From Cryptomeria japonica (taxonomy: Eukaryota > Streptophyta > Pinopsida > Cupressales > Cupressaceae), in NCBI RefSeq assembly GCF_030272615.1, contig NW_026728914.1:62001-126000 (forward strand): DNA of 64,000 nucleotides, in the 5' to 3' direction. Under the pieces are notes generated by a model that was not told the DNA's origin, did not search any database, and saw only the letters and a list, made by a program, of their open reading frames with translations. The position numbers and the translations under genes were made by a program. Shown one piece after another: positions 45,342-58,525 of this stretch (the stretch's first letter is position 1; every line of letters starts with the position of its first letter).

Positions 45342-47401
45342 GTGTCCACTTATAGCCCCTTTTTTACCACCATCTTTGTGCACTTACCCAAAGCTAATAA
45401 TTCAATGAGGATGACATTTGCTAAGATACATGCAGACCACAAGCAACATAAAATTCATGCCATTAACATGATAACCAAGCTTGGCAATTCATTTCTTAAC
45501 TTACAACAGATGTCCGCACAACAATCTGCACATATCGTTGTTTCCCTTCCTTTGAACTATAGTTTGTGCAAATGCAAATTCATAGACACTTCTGCTGTTG
45601 ATAGCCACACATTTGGTCTCAAAACTTCAAAGGTTTTAATCAATAAACCAGACGAATCACAAAATATTTCTTGCAAAACCTTGATTGGTCATTACATAGA
45701 ACGCCCTAAAACATTGGCCGATATTTGTCTAGCAGAATTTGTTGTAGAATATACAATAGCAAAAGGAAAGATCACACAACGAACTAGACCACAAATTATC
45801 AGATTTATCATATATAATAAATATATTGATATTGAAAACTATTACAGAGACAAGCTTTTATTGTATGTTCTTTTCTGGGTTGATGGAAACTCATTGAAAA
45901 AAGTCTTCACAATATGACGAAACATGCTTTTGCCAACTATGAAAAAATAGTACATGTCAATGAAGCAAAATATACAATGAATGTAAACAAATTGTGGGTG
46001 ATATGGACAATGCTATCATTAATACCAATGATGAGGAGGAAAGCAACAAACATGAAAATAATATGCAAAGGCTCAAAAGAAATGACAATGAACAATATAA
46101 TTTTCAACTAGATTTAGATACAAGAAGACATAATGTCTCCACAAAAAAAAAAAACAAGCCCATTCAAAATAGCTTCTCATCCACAGTTACTTGACAATAT
46201 ACAATATTACAATGTTCATAGAATGTTGAACAATGAACAAAAAGCAATAGTCAAAGACATACTAATGAAAAAACAAAAGCAAAACCTTAAGCCATTACAT
46301 TTGTTCTTAACAGGAGGTGTCGGCATAGGGAAAACCTTCACTGCAAAAGCCATATAACAAGGCCTTCTTCGTATATATAATAACTCTATTAATAGTGACC
46401 CAGACAAAAGAAAAGGCATGTTTCTTGCATTCATAGGGAAAGTTGCTTATAATATAGGTGGTACAACTCTACATTCTACACTTCCACTGCCATTTAAAAG
46501 ATCAACTTTTTCTCCCTTGAGCTCAGAAAGATTAGACGCATTGGCAAAACAATATCAACAACTACGAATTATTCTTATAGATGAAATTTCCCTTGTCGGC
46601 ACAAGGCTGCTACAGTGCATAGATAAAAGATTATGTGACATAATGTAAATATCTACTAAACATCTCAATGGCTTAGATATTATTATTTGTGGTGACTATA
46701 ACAAGCAGAGCCTATACATGATTCTCCAGTGTTTCAAACTTTAGCAATGGATACTGAGCTAATGCCATATGACTTTTGGCAAGAAAATATCAAATGTTAC
46801 AATTTATAAATAACAATGAGCATAAAGATGAGATCTTTATCACCATTCTTGAATAAAATACGTATTGGATCTCAAACAGAGGATGACATATCATATTTGA
46901 ATAAGAAATTCTTCTTCTCCCCACCTTCAAACCCATCATTTCCTTTCCTTTTTTATAGGAAAGAAGACGTAAATAAGCACAACCAATTTTTTTTATCTGA
47001 TCTTCCTAGAGAACTCATTATAATAAATGTGATTGATGAGCATTAGAGTTTTGCTGACATCGACCACATACAAAAACATAGTACAACTTTGCCAAATCAA
47101 ATAATGTTGAAAGAAGACATATTAGTTGAGATCTATGGTGGAAACTATGATATACAAGATGGCCTTGTCAATGGAACATATGGGAAATTCAAAGCATATA
47201 CACAAACTACTGATATGGATATCATTTGGGTTCAATTCATTGACCATAACATTGGGAAATCTTAAGTTACAAAACTAACACAGTTCAATCAAGCATACAT
47301 TGATAATGGATGAGTACCAATCTTGTGAGTTGCAAGAGCACTCGAAAAGCTAAATGCCACACAAAAGACCACTGTTAGAAAAAAATTTCCCATACAGTTA
47401 T
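45342..47401 (+). pseudogene. Helitron-type PIF1-like helicase remnant
   Basis: The first open part (45342-45917) has the pre-helicase block of Helitron proteins (QQMSAQQSAHIVVSLPL, then DICLAEFVVEY and PQIIRFIIYNKY). Helicase motifs follow: Walker A GGVGIGKT (46313-46336), Walker B-like LIDEISLVG (about 46573-46600), a CGDY box near 46690, and a late GLVNGTYGKFK block (about 47160-47195). Frames break near 45917, 46190, 46355, 46650-46810 and 47045. The gene ends after KKFPIQL at the LTR of element E, just before the last helicase motif. No Rep/HUH part is visible. Confidence 0.82.
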
Positions 47402-50400
47402 TGTAGTACCTCTACCCTAATCAAATTTTTATAAACCCGGTTTGACCTTGGTTGACTTTTAAGTGGCCTTCTTGGATGGTTGATTTACCATGTTGTAATG
47501 TTATAGTCCGATATTATGATTATTGTGCATACCTATAAATGTGTTTTCACATAGATTCTTATGTAAGTTTATTTGTTCTCCTGATTCATGTTTTTAAACT
47601 CAGGCTAACACTTTCATTAAATATATATGTATGCATGTGTGGCTCATGGTTGCAGGAGATTGCAGGTACAATACCGCAGAGGTACAAGGTTCGTCTCCAC
47701 CTGGATTCGTAGGTTTGAGTGTATCTTATTGGTCCTAAGGAATTGGATTATGTAGTTGTAAGACGCTCATTTTACCCTAGTCATGCTCAAGTGAGCATCA
47801 TCAATTGTCCGTCAGTTTCCCCTTTGGTTGGGTATGTGGGTCATGTATTTGGCTGGCTTTCTTGGGTTGCGTGTTTTGCGTGTGGTAAAATTGAGTACTT
47901 AATTTGATTAATTGTGTTCTTTTATGCATTAGTAAATTAAGGGACTAAATTAAATAGGACCCCTTTGTGTTATTAATCAATATTTAGAATTGCTCAATTC
48001 ATGTTTGTAGCAAGTTTGATTAAATGGTTATTTTTAAATGATAAATTTATTAAGTATATGCATTTTGAAAGGAACCGTTAAATATTTTTTGAAAATAGAA
48101 ATATTTTACCCTCCTTGGCATTTTGAAATAGAAATGTTAGTTTTAATTAAATTAATAAAATCAATTTTTAAAGAAAATTAAGTTTTGCATATTTGAATTG
48201 TTTGGGAAAAATGACTTTTCATTTTTATTTGGAGGAAAATAGTTTCAATCCAAAAAAATGATTTTTGGTCAAACAATTTCCCTTTTAACCAAGGTTGTGA
48301 AAATATTTTTGGGGAGAGTTATTTTTGGAATGGAAATTTTGGGCGTTTGGGGGAGAAGGATTTTCTTGATCTTGCAGGTTGGGCTGTTCATCAAATCATT
48401 CCCAAGATTGTTGAATAAGGTTGGACTCTTGTTTATCTCTTTGGTTTTGTTTAATAGAGATTGTTTTCATTCTGAAGAAATCTAGTTGTTCTTGTTCATA
48501 ATCTCATATATTTTGTGGAATAAGGAAGAGTTGTAGTTAAATCTCAAATTCAAACCCTCCTTGCTTTATTTCCCAACCTCCAGATCAAATTTTGGTTGCT
48601 CAAATTGATTTTAAAATAAAAAAATTGGGGTTGGTTGTTCATAATAAAAGTTTGTTAAAACTCCAAATGAATTTTTTTTCAGATTCAAGTTTCTAATTGG
48701 GAAATTAGTTTATGTTTGGCAAATTGGTTGGATAAATCTATGTAAATCAATTCTATTTACCCAAATATGGTATTTGGATGGAGAGATTTGCCCAGTTTTA
48801 TCTAATCTGGGACTGGTTATTCAGAAATTTAAAAATTTTAGGAGTCATTGTATTCTGGAAATTTATTTAATTTTGGTCTGAGTATGAGACTGTGCATTCA
48901 TTTTTTTTTGGGGGGGGTTCTATTTTTAAAAGTTAAAAAAAAAAAAAAAATTTAACTTACCACCACGTGGCAGGGAAAACCCCACCACATGGGATGGTAG
49001 CAGTGCTACCGAGGGTAGTGGACTGATACCATATGTTAGTAGTGCTACCCAAGGTAGCGGGATTGCTACCATATGTTAGTAGCACTACCCAAGGTAGCGG
49101 CCTATTACCATATGGTAGCAATCTACTACCGTTTGGTAGCAGCCCCCCACTAGGCCCTTTCTCCTTTTTCAGTTGTATAATCTTAGACCACCGTATAACT
49201 TGGTCCACATCAATAGTGTGGTTATAAAAAAAGAGATATTTCAATATATATTTTAATTTAAATTTAAAATATATTTAAGTTGATATTAAATTGGTATATC
49301 TTAAATATAGCTCGTAAAAGTAAAATGATTTATGTTTTGGTAAAATTTGGAAGTAAAATTAATATATGTTTTAGTAAATTTTAGCTAAATGAAATAATAT
49401 TTATATTATTTGGAAAATATTGGAAAAATAAATATTATAATATTTGTTAAATTCTTGGAAATTACAGTAATATTTTAGTTGGGAATTTCTGAGATTCAAT
49501 TTAATTTCATTGGGAAATGATTATCTATCTAAGTTTCTTTTTAATATATATTTCCATATTCTCGAAAGTGTATCTCAGTTTTGGAAAGATAAGTTTAGAT
49601 AAATTGTTTGGAACAAGTATGGAAATGATATTTTATTTTGAAAAATAAATATCATATTTTAGTTGATTAATGTTTATTTAATTATATTAATGTGATTTGG
49701 AATGAAAAACTCATGATGAGGTATCTATATTATTTTATGATGCAAAATTAATTATAGTGAGTTAGTAAAGCATGAGCGGCATGTACATAGACAAGGTAGA
49801 CAAAGCGCAATAAAATTAGATCTATTAGAAAACTAAATCGATTGTAATGTTTAAACAATATGGAAAAAGATTGTCATTTTCAGATTTATATCTATGCATG
49901 TTCAATTTTTTGTATTCGCATTTGATTAAGAAATGGCAAGTCCTTGATTGTGATTGTTGGATATTGTCGTATGTTTATTTTAGAATCCTCTTATGTCCTT
50001 GATCTCGAGTATTGATTATTTTCATGTGATTTTTTATATCTGGTCATGTCCTTTATGTGAGTGTTGGGTGTTGTTATGTGGTTGACTATAGCTAGTCATG
50101 TATCTAGTAAGAGTACCATCAGTTAGTGCACCTCATATGAAGACTTGTTTGGCTAGGTGGGTATTCCTACAGTATTGAACTTCGTATGCTTGTCCTGGTG
50201 TATTCCTTGGTTTAGGAGTTCATTTGATTATGGTCTAGTGTCATATGGGAAAGTGGCTTTCGAGTGGGGAGCATACCCAAAGTGGTTGCAGGGTAACCCA
50301 TCAAAATTGTGTCTAAATAAGAGGTAACCTAATAGCATATTAGAGAGTTTAGTTATTAAAACACTAAGTAGGATAATTGTGCCTCTCGCATGGGATGAGG

Positions 50401-51573
50401 GCTAGTACAGACTCGACATGCAGTGAGAAGGCCTGAAATGGCAAACCAGCAACTTTGTCTTCATGAAAGGATGTGTTGGGTCCACATGAGACTTGGATGG
50501 GCTGGAGGTTCAAGGAAGGTTACCAAGGTAACCAAGTAGATGGGGTCGGGACCTATGGAGGCCTGCCAGGGTAACCATACAAAGTTATGTGATGACACTT
50601 GTCCCTTATGTTCACTAGTGTGTAGTTTATGTTGTCTTTGCTAGGAGCACTATTGTGGAGTTATATCTCATTGTTTATGCCCTTGTGAGTATTTGATATT
50701 CATGTTAGACCATGGGTTGTGAGGATTTAGTTTCGTGGGTGCTCTAGTTGTTCTTTTAAGATTTCTTCTTATCATGTTTCAAATGGATCCCTTTTCTTTT
50801 TTTTGGGGATCATTCATGTATCTATTGGACCTATGTGGTCGTATGTATTATTGGTTTATGTATTCCTTTATGGAAAGATGTAAATGATGTGAACCTTTTG
50901 TATTCTTCACCCTATTATTTATAAAAGGGGTCTTGCAGTTGAGCAGACCTAGAGATGTAGCCCACTAGGTGTGAACTCCGATATCAATTTGGTGTTATGT
51001 GGTGTTTGTATCCTTTTGTTTCCTTTTTATTTAGCATGTATGGATGTCATTATGGTTAAAATGTATAATGTGGATTAGATGATTTTAATCTTAAATGCAT
51101 GTATGTAGTTATCTTATTAAATGCAGTTATTTGGATCATGAAGAATGTAGGTTGGTATAATGGAAAGTATTCTTTAGTTTTTAATGCAATTAAAGTATGT
51201 AAGGAAATTAGATGCAGGACGTATGTTTTATTGTAAGTTTGAACGAAATGTATGGTTAAATTGTAATGGATGAACTTCCCATGTTATTTATAATCTTAAC
51301 TTATCGAAGGAATTTATCCCTATTTAAAGTATTATCATGTCATTAAGTTAATCAACTTAATTGGATTAAGTAGCATGAGTTGAGTTAATTGTTGAATCAA
51401 GTAATCACGTTGGGAAACTCTGTAGGTGTTAGTGAAGTCTTCCATTGTGTAATATGAACTTAATGTTAACTCAATGTATCTTTGATTCTGTTTTAACTTT
51501 AAAAAAAAAATATATGCACTCTATTCTTGTGTTTTAGCTTTATCCCTTCGAGGTTTCTTGGCAGGGCATTACA
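47402..51573 (+). repeat. Element E 5' LTR (4172 bp)
   Basis: It starts TGTAGTACCTCTACCC and ends GGCATTACA before the primer site. It contains a G run plus poly(A) near 48905-48950 and a GC-rich island with 40-bp units (48960-49140). Short ORFs in it are not supported. Confidence 0.88.
48960..49150. repeat. GC-rich hairpin island with TACCATATG units in the E LTR
   Basis: Units of about 40 bp (around 49026-49061 and 49061-49100) carry TACCATATGTTAGTAG and CTACCCAAGGTAGCGG, the latter self-complementary (CTACC/GGTAG). The related words TACCATATGGTAGCA and TACCGTTTGGTAGCA follow. The corresponding part is deleted from the right LTR. Confidence 0.7.
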
Positions 51574-51575
51574 TT

Positions 51576-51587
51576 TGGTATCAGAGC
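51576..51587 (+). other. Element E primer binding site (initiator Met tRNA type)
   Basis: TGGTATCAGAGC lies two bases after the LTR end at 51573. Confidence 0.9.
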
Positions 51588-54500
51588 CAATGTTGCAAAC
51601 AATACAATCTCTGGTATCACTTTTGCCCTTAGTTGGTATGAGGTTTGTAGACCTTATGTTGTATGCTTGTCCTCCTATTGTATGTGTGTGATTGAGGCAT
51701 AGGATCTTGAAGATCTTAAAGACTCCTACTCTATTCTTTTTGTGTATTCTTTTGAGCAAACCTTAATTGTGTGTAACATGTATGTTTGCACCTTTCTTTC
51801 ACCTTCTTGATGTTGGTGCTTTTGAGTGAATATATGTGCTTTATTTGCTTATTAGATATCTTGGTCTACGATTACTCTTATTCAGAGAGAGAGTCATATG
51901 CACCTCCCTTATTGATTTTTGTACTCTTTTGACTAACCCATTGGGTTGGTCAGTGCTTGTCTTGAATATGGAAGTATGAAATGTGTTTGTATTAAGATTA
52001 TGATCTATCTTAGTGTTGCAAACTTGAAGGACTTGTATGGTAGATATTTAGTTCTTATCATGTAGGGAATTGAATGTTTATCATCCTTCCTCCTCTTTCT
52101 CTCTAGAAATTAAAATGTTTGTTATATGTGTATTTATCACTTATGTAAATTTTCTAATTGCAAGAGAAACGTTGTGACTTCTTTAACCCTTGTGTGAGAC
52201 TAATGATTCTTCTGTGTATTTAAATAATAAGAGGGCTATGGTTTTAAAAGATCTTAATGGTTATTGGGAGGAAAATTGTATGTTTTCATAAGGAATTCAC
52301 CATGTGTGTTGTAGGAGTAACATAATGAATTTCTATCTTAGGTAATGTGCAATAATGTGCGAATAGCAGAAATCTGAAACTACCTTGTTTGTAATAAGAT
52401 GTTTAAAAAGGGAACATGTTATAGTGGCTAAGAGTGTGTTGATGTGTTCCATGAAAGATTTTTTTATGTGTTTCATAATACTGACTCAATTAAGGACCTA
52501 TTTGAACAATGCTACATTGAACTTGCTTTTGGATATATATAATTGACTAAGTACCAGTAGAAAGTGCAAATGAAAAGCTTGTTTGATGTGCATGCATAAA
52601 TATGTATTATTTAGTTGATAGCTCCTCATTTACCTTCTTATTGTACTTTGATTTTTCGATGAAAAGTTGTAGATTATGATATATTTTGTGTTAATTAAGA
52701 GTAGTGAGTGTTCGCAAGAGGTCTTGCATGAAGGAAAAGATTGTCTGCCTTGATTTGAAAAACTAGGACATTCTATTGCAACCATAATTTTTGGAAATGT
52801 CATGTTTGGGCCAATTGGCATTCTTCTAAATGGTATTGATGTGAAACCGTTCAATTAAGATGATAGGCTTATAGTGAGAAATTTTAGCATGTTTTGTGAT
52901 CTTGTTAATTTTGTGCTTAAGTATGAAATGGGTTGACTATCAAACTCTCTTTCCCTTCTCCCTACCTAGATTTTTTTTTAAAGATTTTTAGAAATTCTAT
53001 TAAAGAATGCATCGATTTAAATAGAATGTATATAAAGCATATGAAATTATATTTTTGCATTTTGGATTCTTATTGAAAGATGGAAGTCTTACGCTTTGGA
53101 AAGAAAATTTGCATGTTTAGTAATGTGATTATGAATGCTGAGTGGAATTAGTGAAAGATATAGGAATGACATTACTTCCTTACATAATTTTGGATTGTAT
53201 AGAATTCTAGTACTTGTATCTAGAATTAATTCTATTCAGTTATTCATTTGGGAAGCATAATTAAAACCTTCCTTGAGTAGATGATAAAGTACTGAAAAGT
53301 ACTCCTCGTAAATGTAAATAAACCAATATGGGTGCTTTCGTTGTGTATTGTGAGAAACCAATGCTTTCTATATGTGCCCATGGGATGGTGAAGTAATCAA
53401 CCATGGAGGATATGTTTACGTATGAGTATGGGAAGCCATATTATTTATGTGATGCTTCTTATTTGTTACCCTACTAAGTACCAAACTGCGGGTTGTTGGT
53501 ACCTCAGTATGTAAAGGGGTAGTATTGGGAGTCACCATTCCTTGAATAGTATTTTCGGCATATGAGTAATATCAGTGCAAAGTGACTTTAGCTTCTCTAT
53601 TTTGAGGAAAAATATAGTTATGTTATGAATCTATATTAAAGGTGTACTCAATACTTTCCCTTTTTCATGAACCAACTTATAAGGTTTATATTTGCCAGTC
53701 TATTCCTCTCTTTTATTTGAGCATTTTGATGGCAGTTCTTGAGCATAGTGATGGTGTATCTTGGAGGATCTTTTTCCTTGTCTTCATGAAAGGTATGTTT
53801 TTCCACACGAGCTGCTAGTTAGTAGGCGTTGATAGACATGTGGGTGAACCTTAGCCATGTGTACCACTAGCTTATGATGAGTATCCTGAGATGTATGTCA
53901 CTATGCGGGATGTGAACTACGCGTGCCTTTTTCTGTGAGGTACACTACCATGCGGGATACATCCATTGTGTGTCATCTCCGCTTGGAGTATTGCCATGTC
54001 GCGTGACGATGTGATGCGGGGTGATGTTGAGGTGCACACTTCCATGTCGTGTGGATGTGTGACTAGGCTACACCACATGATGAGCTACTACAATAGATAG
54101 ATGACTATTCCCTCCTTCCTCATTGGTGGCTAGATGCTAGTCACGTAGTGATGTTACATGCAATTATGATATTTTTATTTATTTCTTTGTGGACCAAAAA
54201 TTTATTATATTTTGACTTTAAGGGTTTAACCACGATCTTGTGATCTTTTTCTTACTTGATTTGGTGTTGCAATTCCAGATTTTTCTTGCTCTACTGTTGG
54301 AATTGATGATTTACTATCTTTCTTCATTTGTTGGTGGCTAAACTGGTTTATCCTTATTGTTTTCGTATGCTGGTCTTGTGTTGAAAATTGAATTCCTCTC
54401 CAAGGATGTATGAGATAGTTTTGGGTGAGTGTATATGAGGAAATAGACGTAGAGAACCTTGAGGGTGGGGGTATGTGAAGCTGTGATGCAGCTAGGATCC

Positions 54501-55300
54501 ACTACCTACCTATGTGTGGTGAATATCTCTTGGAGGTTAACTAGCTTACTCAACAAGGGATGGTCACAAGGGTCTTGTATGGAAGTAAGCACTGCTATGG
54601 TGTGCCCTAGCACCATCAAGCCCTTAAGTGAGATGTTGGATATTTATGATCATGTTATTTATTCTGAGATCAGGCATAAAGATGTTGATCATGCATATTA
54701 TCTATGACCAAGCATTAGACATGCTCACATGTGGCCTTTTGAGTTGTACATTCCAATTATGTGGATGTTTATTATGTGTTATCTTGTCACTCTGTTATGG
54801 GACATAGTCATTGGAAATGTTTTTATATGCCTGGCAAGTGTAGATAATTGTGTTCTTTATGTTGCTCTTATTTCATGAAAGTTAACTTGGTGGTAGAATT
54901 TGAAATTTGAAGCTAGTTCTATGCGATAAAATCTTACAAAGAGGATGGATTGGTAAAAGAAATTGATCATGATGGCATGTTTTCTTGTCGTATTTGGTAT
55001 ATGAGTATGGTAATTTTTGTTTACCTCTTTTAATGCTTTAATTTAGTGTGATGAAAGGAAGAAAATTCTTGTTTCTTTGCAATGATTATAGACAGTTCCT
55101 AGAATGTTATAAGAAATGTATGGATTTAGATGTATCTTACCAATGGATAATGGCATTCGTAGAGGATTTAGCAATAATGTTTCAAGTATTTGTGAAAAGA
55201 TTCATATGTGTAGTTTGATATTGTTTAAATGAGTTACACGGCTAATGTGTACTGCATGTTTTCCGTCTAGCCTTACGACTTCCAGGAGTAAGTCGGGAAC
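51588..55300 (+). other. Element E internal region, non-coding
   Basis: About 3.7 kb with no ORF above 90 codons on the plus strand and no gag, protease, reverse transcriptase or integrase motif in any frame that I could see. The region around 53850-54070 has several short repeated phrases (CCATGCGGGAT, CCATGTCG). Absence of coding remnants suggests a LARD-type internal domain rather than a decayed gag-pol. Confidence 0.75.
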
Positions 55301-55312
55301 CTAGGGGGGGGA
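55301..55312 (+). other. Element E polypurine tract
   Basis: CTAGGGGGGGGA directly before the right LTR TG at 55313. Confidence 0.85.
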
Positions 55313-56543
55313 TGTAGTACCCCTGCCCTAATCAAATTTTTATAAACCCTGTTTGACCTTGGTTGACTTTTAAGTGGCCTCTTGGATGGTTGATTTACTA
55401 TGTTGTAATGTTACAACCAAATATTATGATTATTGTGCATACCTGTAAATTTGTTTTCACGTCGATTCTTATGTAAGTTTATTTGTTCTCCTGATTCGTG
55501 TTATTAATCTCAGGCTAACACTTTCATTAAATATATATGAATGCATTTGTGGCTCATGGTTGCAGGAGATTGTAGGTACTGTATCGCATAGGTACAAGGT
55601 TCGTCTCCACCTAGATTCGCAGGTTTGAGTGTACCTTATTGGTCCTAAGGAATTGGATTAGGTAGTCATAAGACCCTCGTTTTACCCTGGTCATGCTCAA
55701 GTGAGTGTTGTCAGTCATCCATTAGTTTCCTCTTTGGTTGGGTATGTGGGTCATGTATCTGGTTAGCTTTCTTGGGTTGCGTGTGGTAAAATTGAGTATT
55801 TAATCCTAGGTATTTAATTTGATTAAATGTGTTCTTTTACACATTAGTAAATTAAGGGACTAAATTAAATAGGACCCGTTTGTGTGATTAATCATTAATT
55901 AGAATTGCTCAATTCATGTTTGTAGCAAGTTCGATTAAATGGTTATTCTTAAAATGATGAATTAATTAAGTATATGCATTTTGAAAGGAAAAATTAAATA
56001 GTATTTGAAATAGAAATATTTTAGCCTCCTTGGTATTTTGAAATAGAAATGTTAGTTTTAATTAAATTAACAAAATCAGTTTTTAAAGAAAATTAAGTTT
56101 TGCATATTTGAATTGTTTGGGAAAAATGATTTTTCATTTTTATTTGGAGGAAAATAGTTTCAATCCAAAAAAATGATTTTTGGTCAAACAATTTCCCTTT
56201 TAACCAAGGTTGTGAAAATATTTTCGGGGAGAGTTATTTTGGAATGGAAATTTTGGGCATTTGGGGGAGAAGGATTTTCTTGATCTTTCAGGTTGGGCTC
56301 TTCATCAAATCATTCCCAAGATTGTTGAATAAGGTTGGACTCTTGTTTATCTCTTTGGTTTTGTTTAATAGAGATTGTTTTCATTGTGAGAAGCCCTAAA
56401 ATGCCAAACCAACAACTTTGTCTTCACAAAAGGATGTGTTGGGTCCACATGAGACTTGGATGGGCTGAAGGTTCGGGAAAGGTTGCTAGGGTAACCTAGT
56501 AGATGGGGTCTGGACCTACGAAGGCCTACCAGAGAAATCATAC
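55313..56543 (+). repeat. Element E 3' LTR, first part
   Basis: It starts TGTAGTACCCCTGCCC and matches 47402-50580 of the left LTR, except for a 1951-bp deletion (48472-50422 in left coordinates) joined at about 56385. It ends at the element F insertion. Confidence 0.88.
56539..56543. repeat. Target site duplication of element F, left copy
   Basis: CATAC, identical to 63792-63796 and present once in the undisturbed left LTR of E at 50576-50580. Confidence 0.9.
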
Positions 56544-57801
56544 TATAAAGCGGAAAATTGCGAGCGAACCCTAAGCGTTCCCCCCACCACTCCAAGGAGA
56601 GGGGAAGGAGGATCACTAGGGTTGACGGTTTTCACTTAGGGGAGACTTTACATTCAAAAGAGGGGTTGAAACCCACAAGATCCAATCCCACACAATGCAA
56701 GACTAGATTCTAAATGAGTTTCAAGGGTTAAGACAGCAAGGCTACCCTCTTTTGTAAAGAATGTAGATAGAAGGATTAAGCTAGGAATGCATGAAAAGTG
56801 AGAAAGATTTGCTTATAAACTAAGATAGGGATATAGGATGAAGCCGCGGACCTGGAATTAGCAGTAAAATGTCGAGACGGTGCTATCTTGCAAATTTGAG
56901 CGAAATTTGACGGGACGATGGGGCCCGGCGTGCACACGGTCCTCCGAAAAATCCACGAAACGAAGGGGGATCTGTTCGTCTCTGCACAAGGATTCCAGAT
57001 CTTCAATTACAGTTGCGTACCTGCAACCTACACATAGAAAAGAGAAGATGATTGGGGGGTTAGGGATTAGGGGTTTGCCCTTAGGTCAAACCCCGGTTTT
57101 GGAATTAACCAAGAAATGAGAATGATGTAAATGTAAATGTTTGTAATGTAAACAAGTACTGATACCTTGTTGTAAGAATGTTTGTATTCTTACATGCGAA
57201 GGTGTAAATGTTGTTGTATGTTGTATGTTGTAAGTGATCTCCTCTTCAATGGTTGAATCCTTGTCTTGAATGCAACACTTAGCCTTGAATGGAGACTTAG
57301 AATGATCAATTGCTTGAAGGAATGCTTGAATGTTTGAATATTGTTTCCACATCTTGTACACATATATCCTTCCTTTTTCCATCTACCCAAAATGAGAGAG
57401 GAAATGTAGTTTATATACTTGCCAATTAGGGTTGATAGACTGATTTTTTCGACCTTAGGCCGACCAGGAAAGATTATTTTCTAATTTGCAAACATAAAGA
57501 CCCGAGACCCAAAAGAGACCGGGCCCAAAAATAGGGCCAGGGACCAGGGCGCTGGGTGCCATAGTCCTGGGGGACCAAGGCACTGGGCGCCATGGTCCTA
57601 AAGGACCAGGGCACTAGGCGCCATGGTCCCACCTCTAGGGACAGCGGGGTGCAAGGAGGATCAGGCCAGGGTGCTGAAAAAATGCAGTTTTTGGTGTCAT
57701 GAACAAGTTTCGGGGTCTCCATTCAGGTTCAGTGTTGCGTCACCATCGTGAAGACCCAAATGCGGTCGAAATTGCAAGTGTCATAATTTTAGGATGCTAC
57801 A
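56544..57801 (-). repeat. Element F 3' LTR (left copy)
   Basis: 1258 bp, starting TATAAAGCGG (the terminal TG mutated to TA) and ending ATGCTACA. It matches the right LTR closely. It differs in carrying three copies of a 31-bp unit at 57541-57630. Confidence 0.92.
57541..57630. repeat. 31-bp minisatellite in the left LTR of F, 3 copies
   Basis: Units 57541-57571, 57572-57602 and 57603-57630 start GGACCA(A/G)GGC and end ATGGTCC(C/T) or a close variant, so each is roughly self-complementary (GGACCA ... TGGTCC). The right LTR has one unit at about 63595-63622. Confidence 0.88.
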
Positions 57802-57813
57802 TTTAGCCCCCAC
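57802..57813 (-). other. Element F polypurine tract
   Basis: The minus strand reads GTGGGGGCTAAA directly before the 3' LTR. Confidence 0.8.
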
Positions 57814-58525
57814 TTTAGTGGGAGTATAAGCGTACGCTCATACTTTCGGTAAAGTACAAGGAAACAACATTGAAAGACTTTCATCACGTCAAGGAGGCAA
57901 GATACGCCAAGCCCCTAGTGGACTAAGGATCTTACAACTTCGATTGAAAAAGTAAAAGGGAAGATGACGAGGGAGAACCATGACTGTCAGTAGTAAGGTT
58001 CCCTCACTATGAGTCATGCAAGAAAAATACCAAAAATTTTCAAGGCAAAGCTAAGTTCACCAAGAAATTTTCAAGTATCCTGAAGGGATAGACGGGGTGT
58101 ATGCCCCCCTACGTTAAAGCGATCGCACACGCCTCAACGGGGGTGATTGCTTTAAGGTAGTGATACACATAAGAAATGAGAAGGGAAAGGAGTACGTTAT
58201 CACAAAGATTTAGCCCCCAAGTGTGAGATAAACCCAAGGATAATAGACACAAAGCACGAGGTGACTTCACTTTCCTCAGCGTCAGTATTCATGTATATCA
58301 TATGTATGTATGCATAATTGTTCTTCATTCCCCAATCAAGGAAGGTCACCTAGAAGAAGGGAACACATGTGTCTTTTGAGTCAACATGAGAGAGACCAAA
58401 AGAGATCTCAATGCTTTGCATCGTCCTCAAGTAGACAACACTAAGGACAACAAATAGAAGAATGAGAATAACACATAGAAGAACTAACAATAGAGAGGAG
58501 GAGAGAGTCTGCTATGCTAATGAAA
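57814..58525. other. Element F 3' untranslated region
   Basis: A non-coding stretch between the ORF end and the polypurine tract. No polymerase remnants and no repeats of note. The TTAGCCCCCA word recurs near 58210. Confidence 0.6.

Noticed and set aside
54459-54707. 82-codon ORF within element E as a possible gag remnant
   Set aside because: No gag motif, zinc knuckle or neighbouring pol sequence; length is within chance expectation.
57086-57390. ORFs of 66-98 codons in the left LTR of F, mirrored at 63123-63623
   Set aside because: They lie in LTR sequence and recur only because the LTRs are duplicates; no sign of protein constraint.
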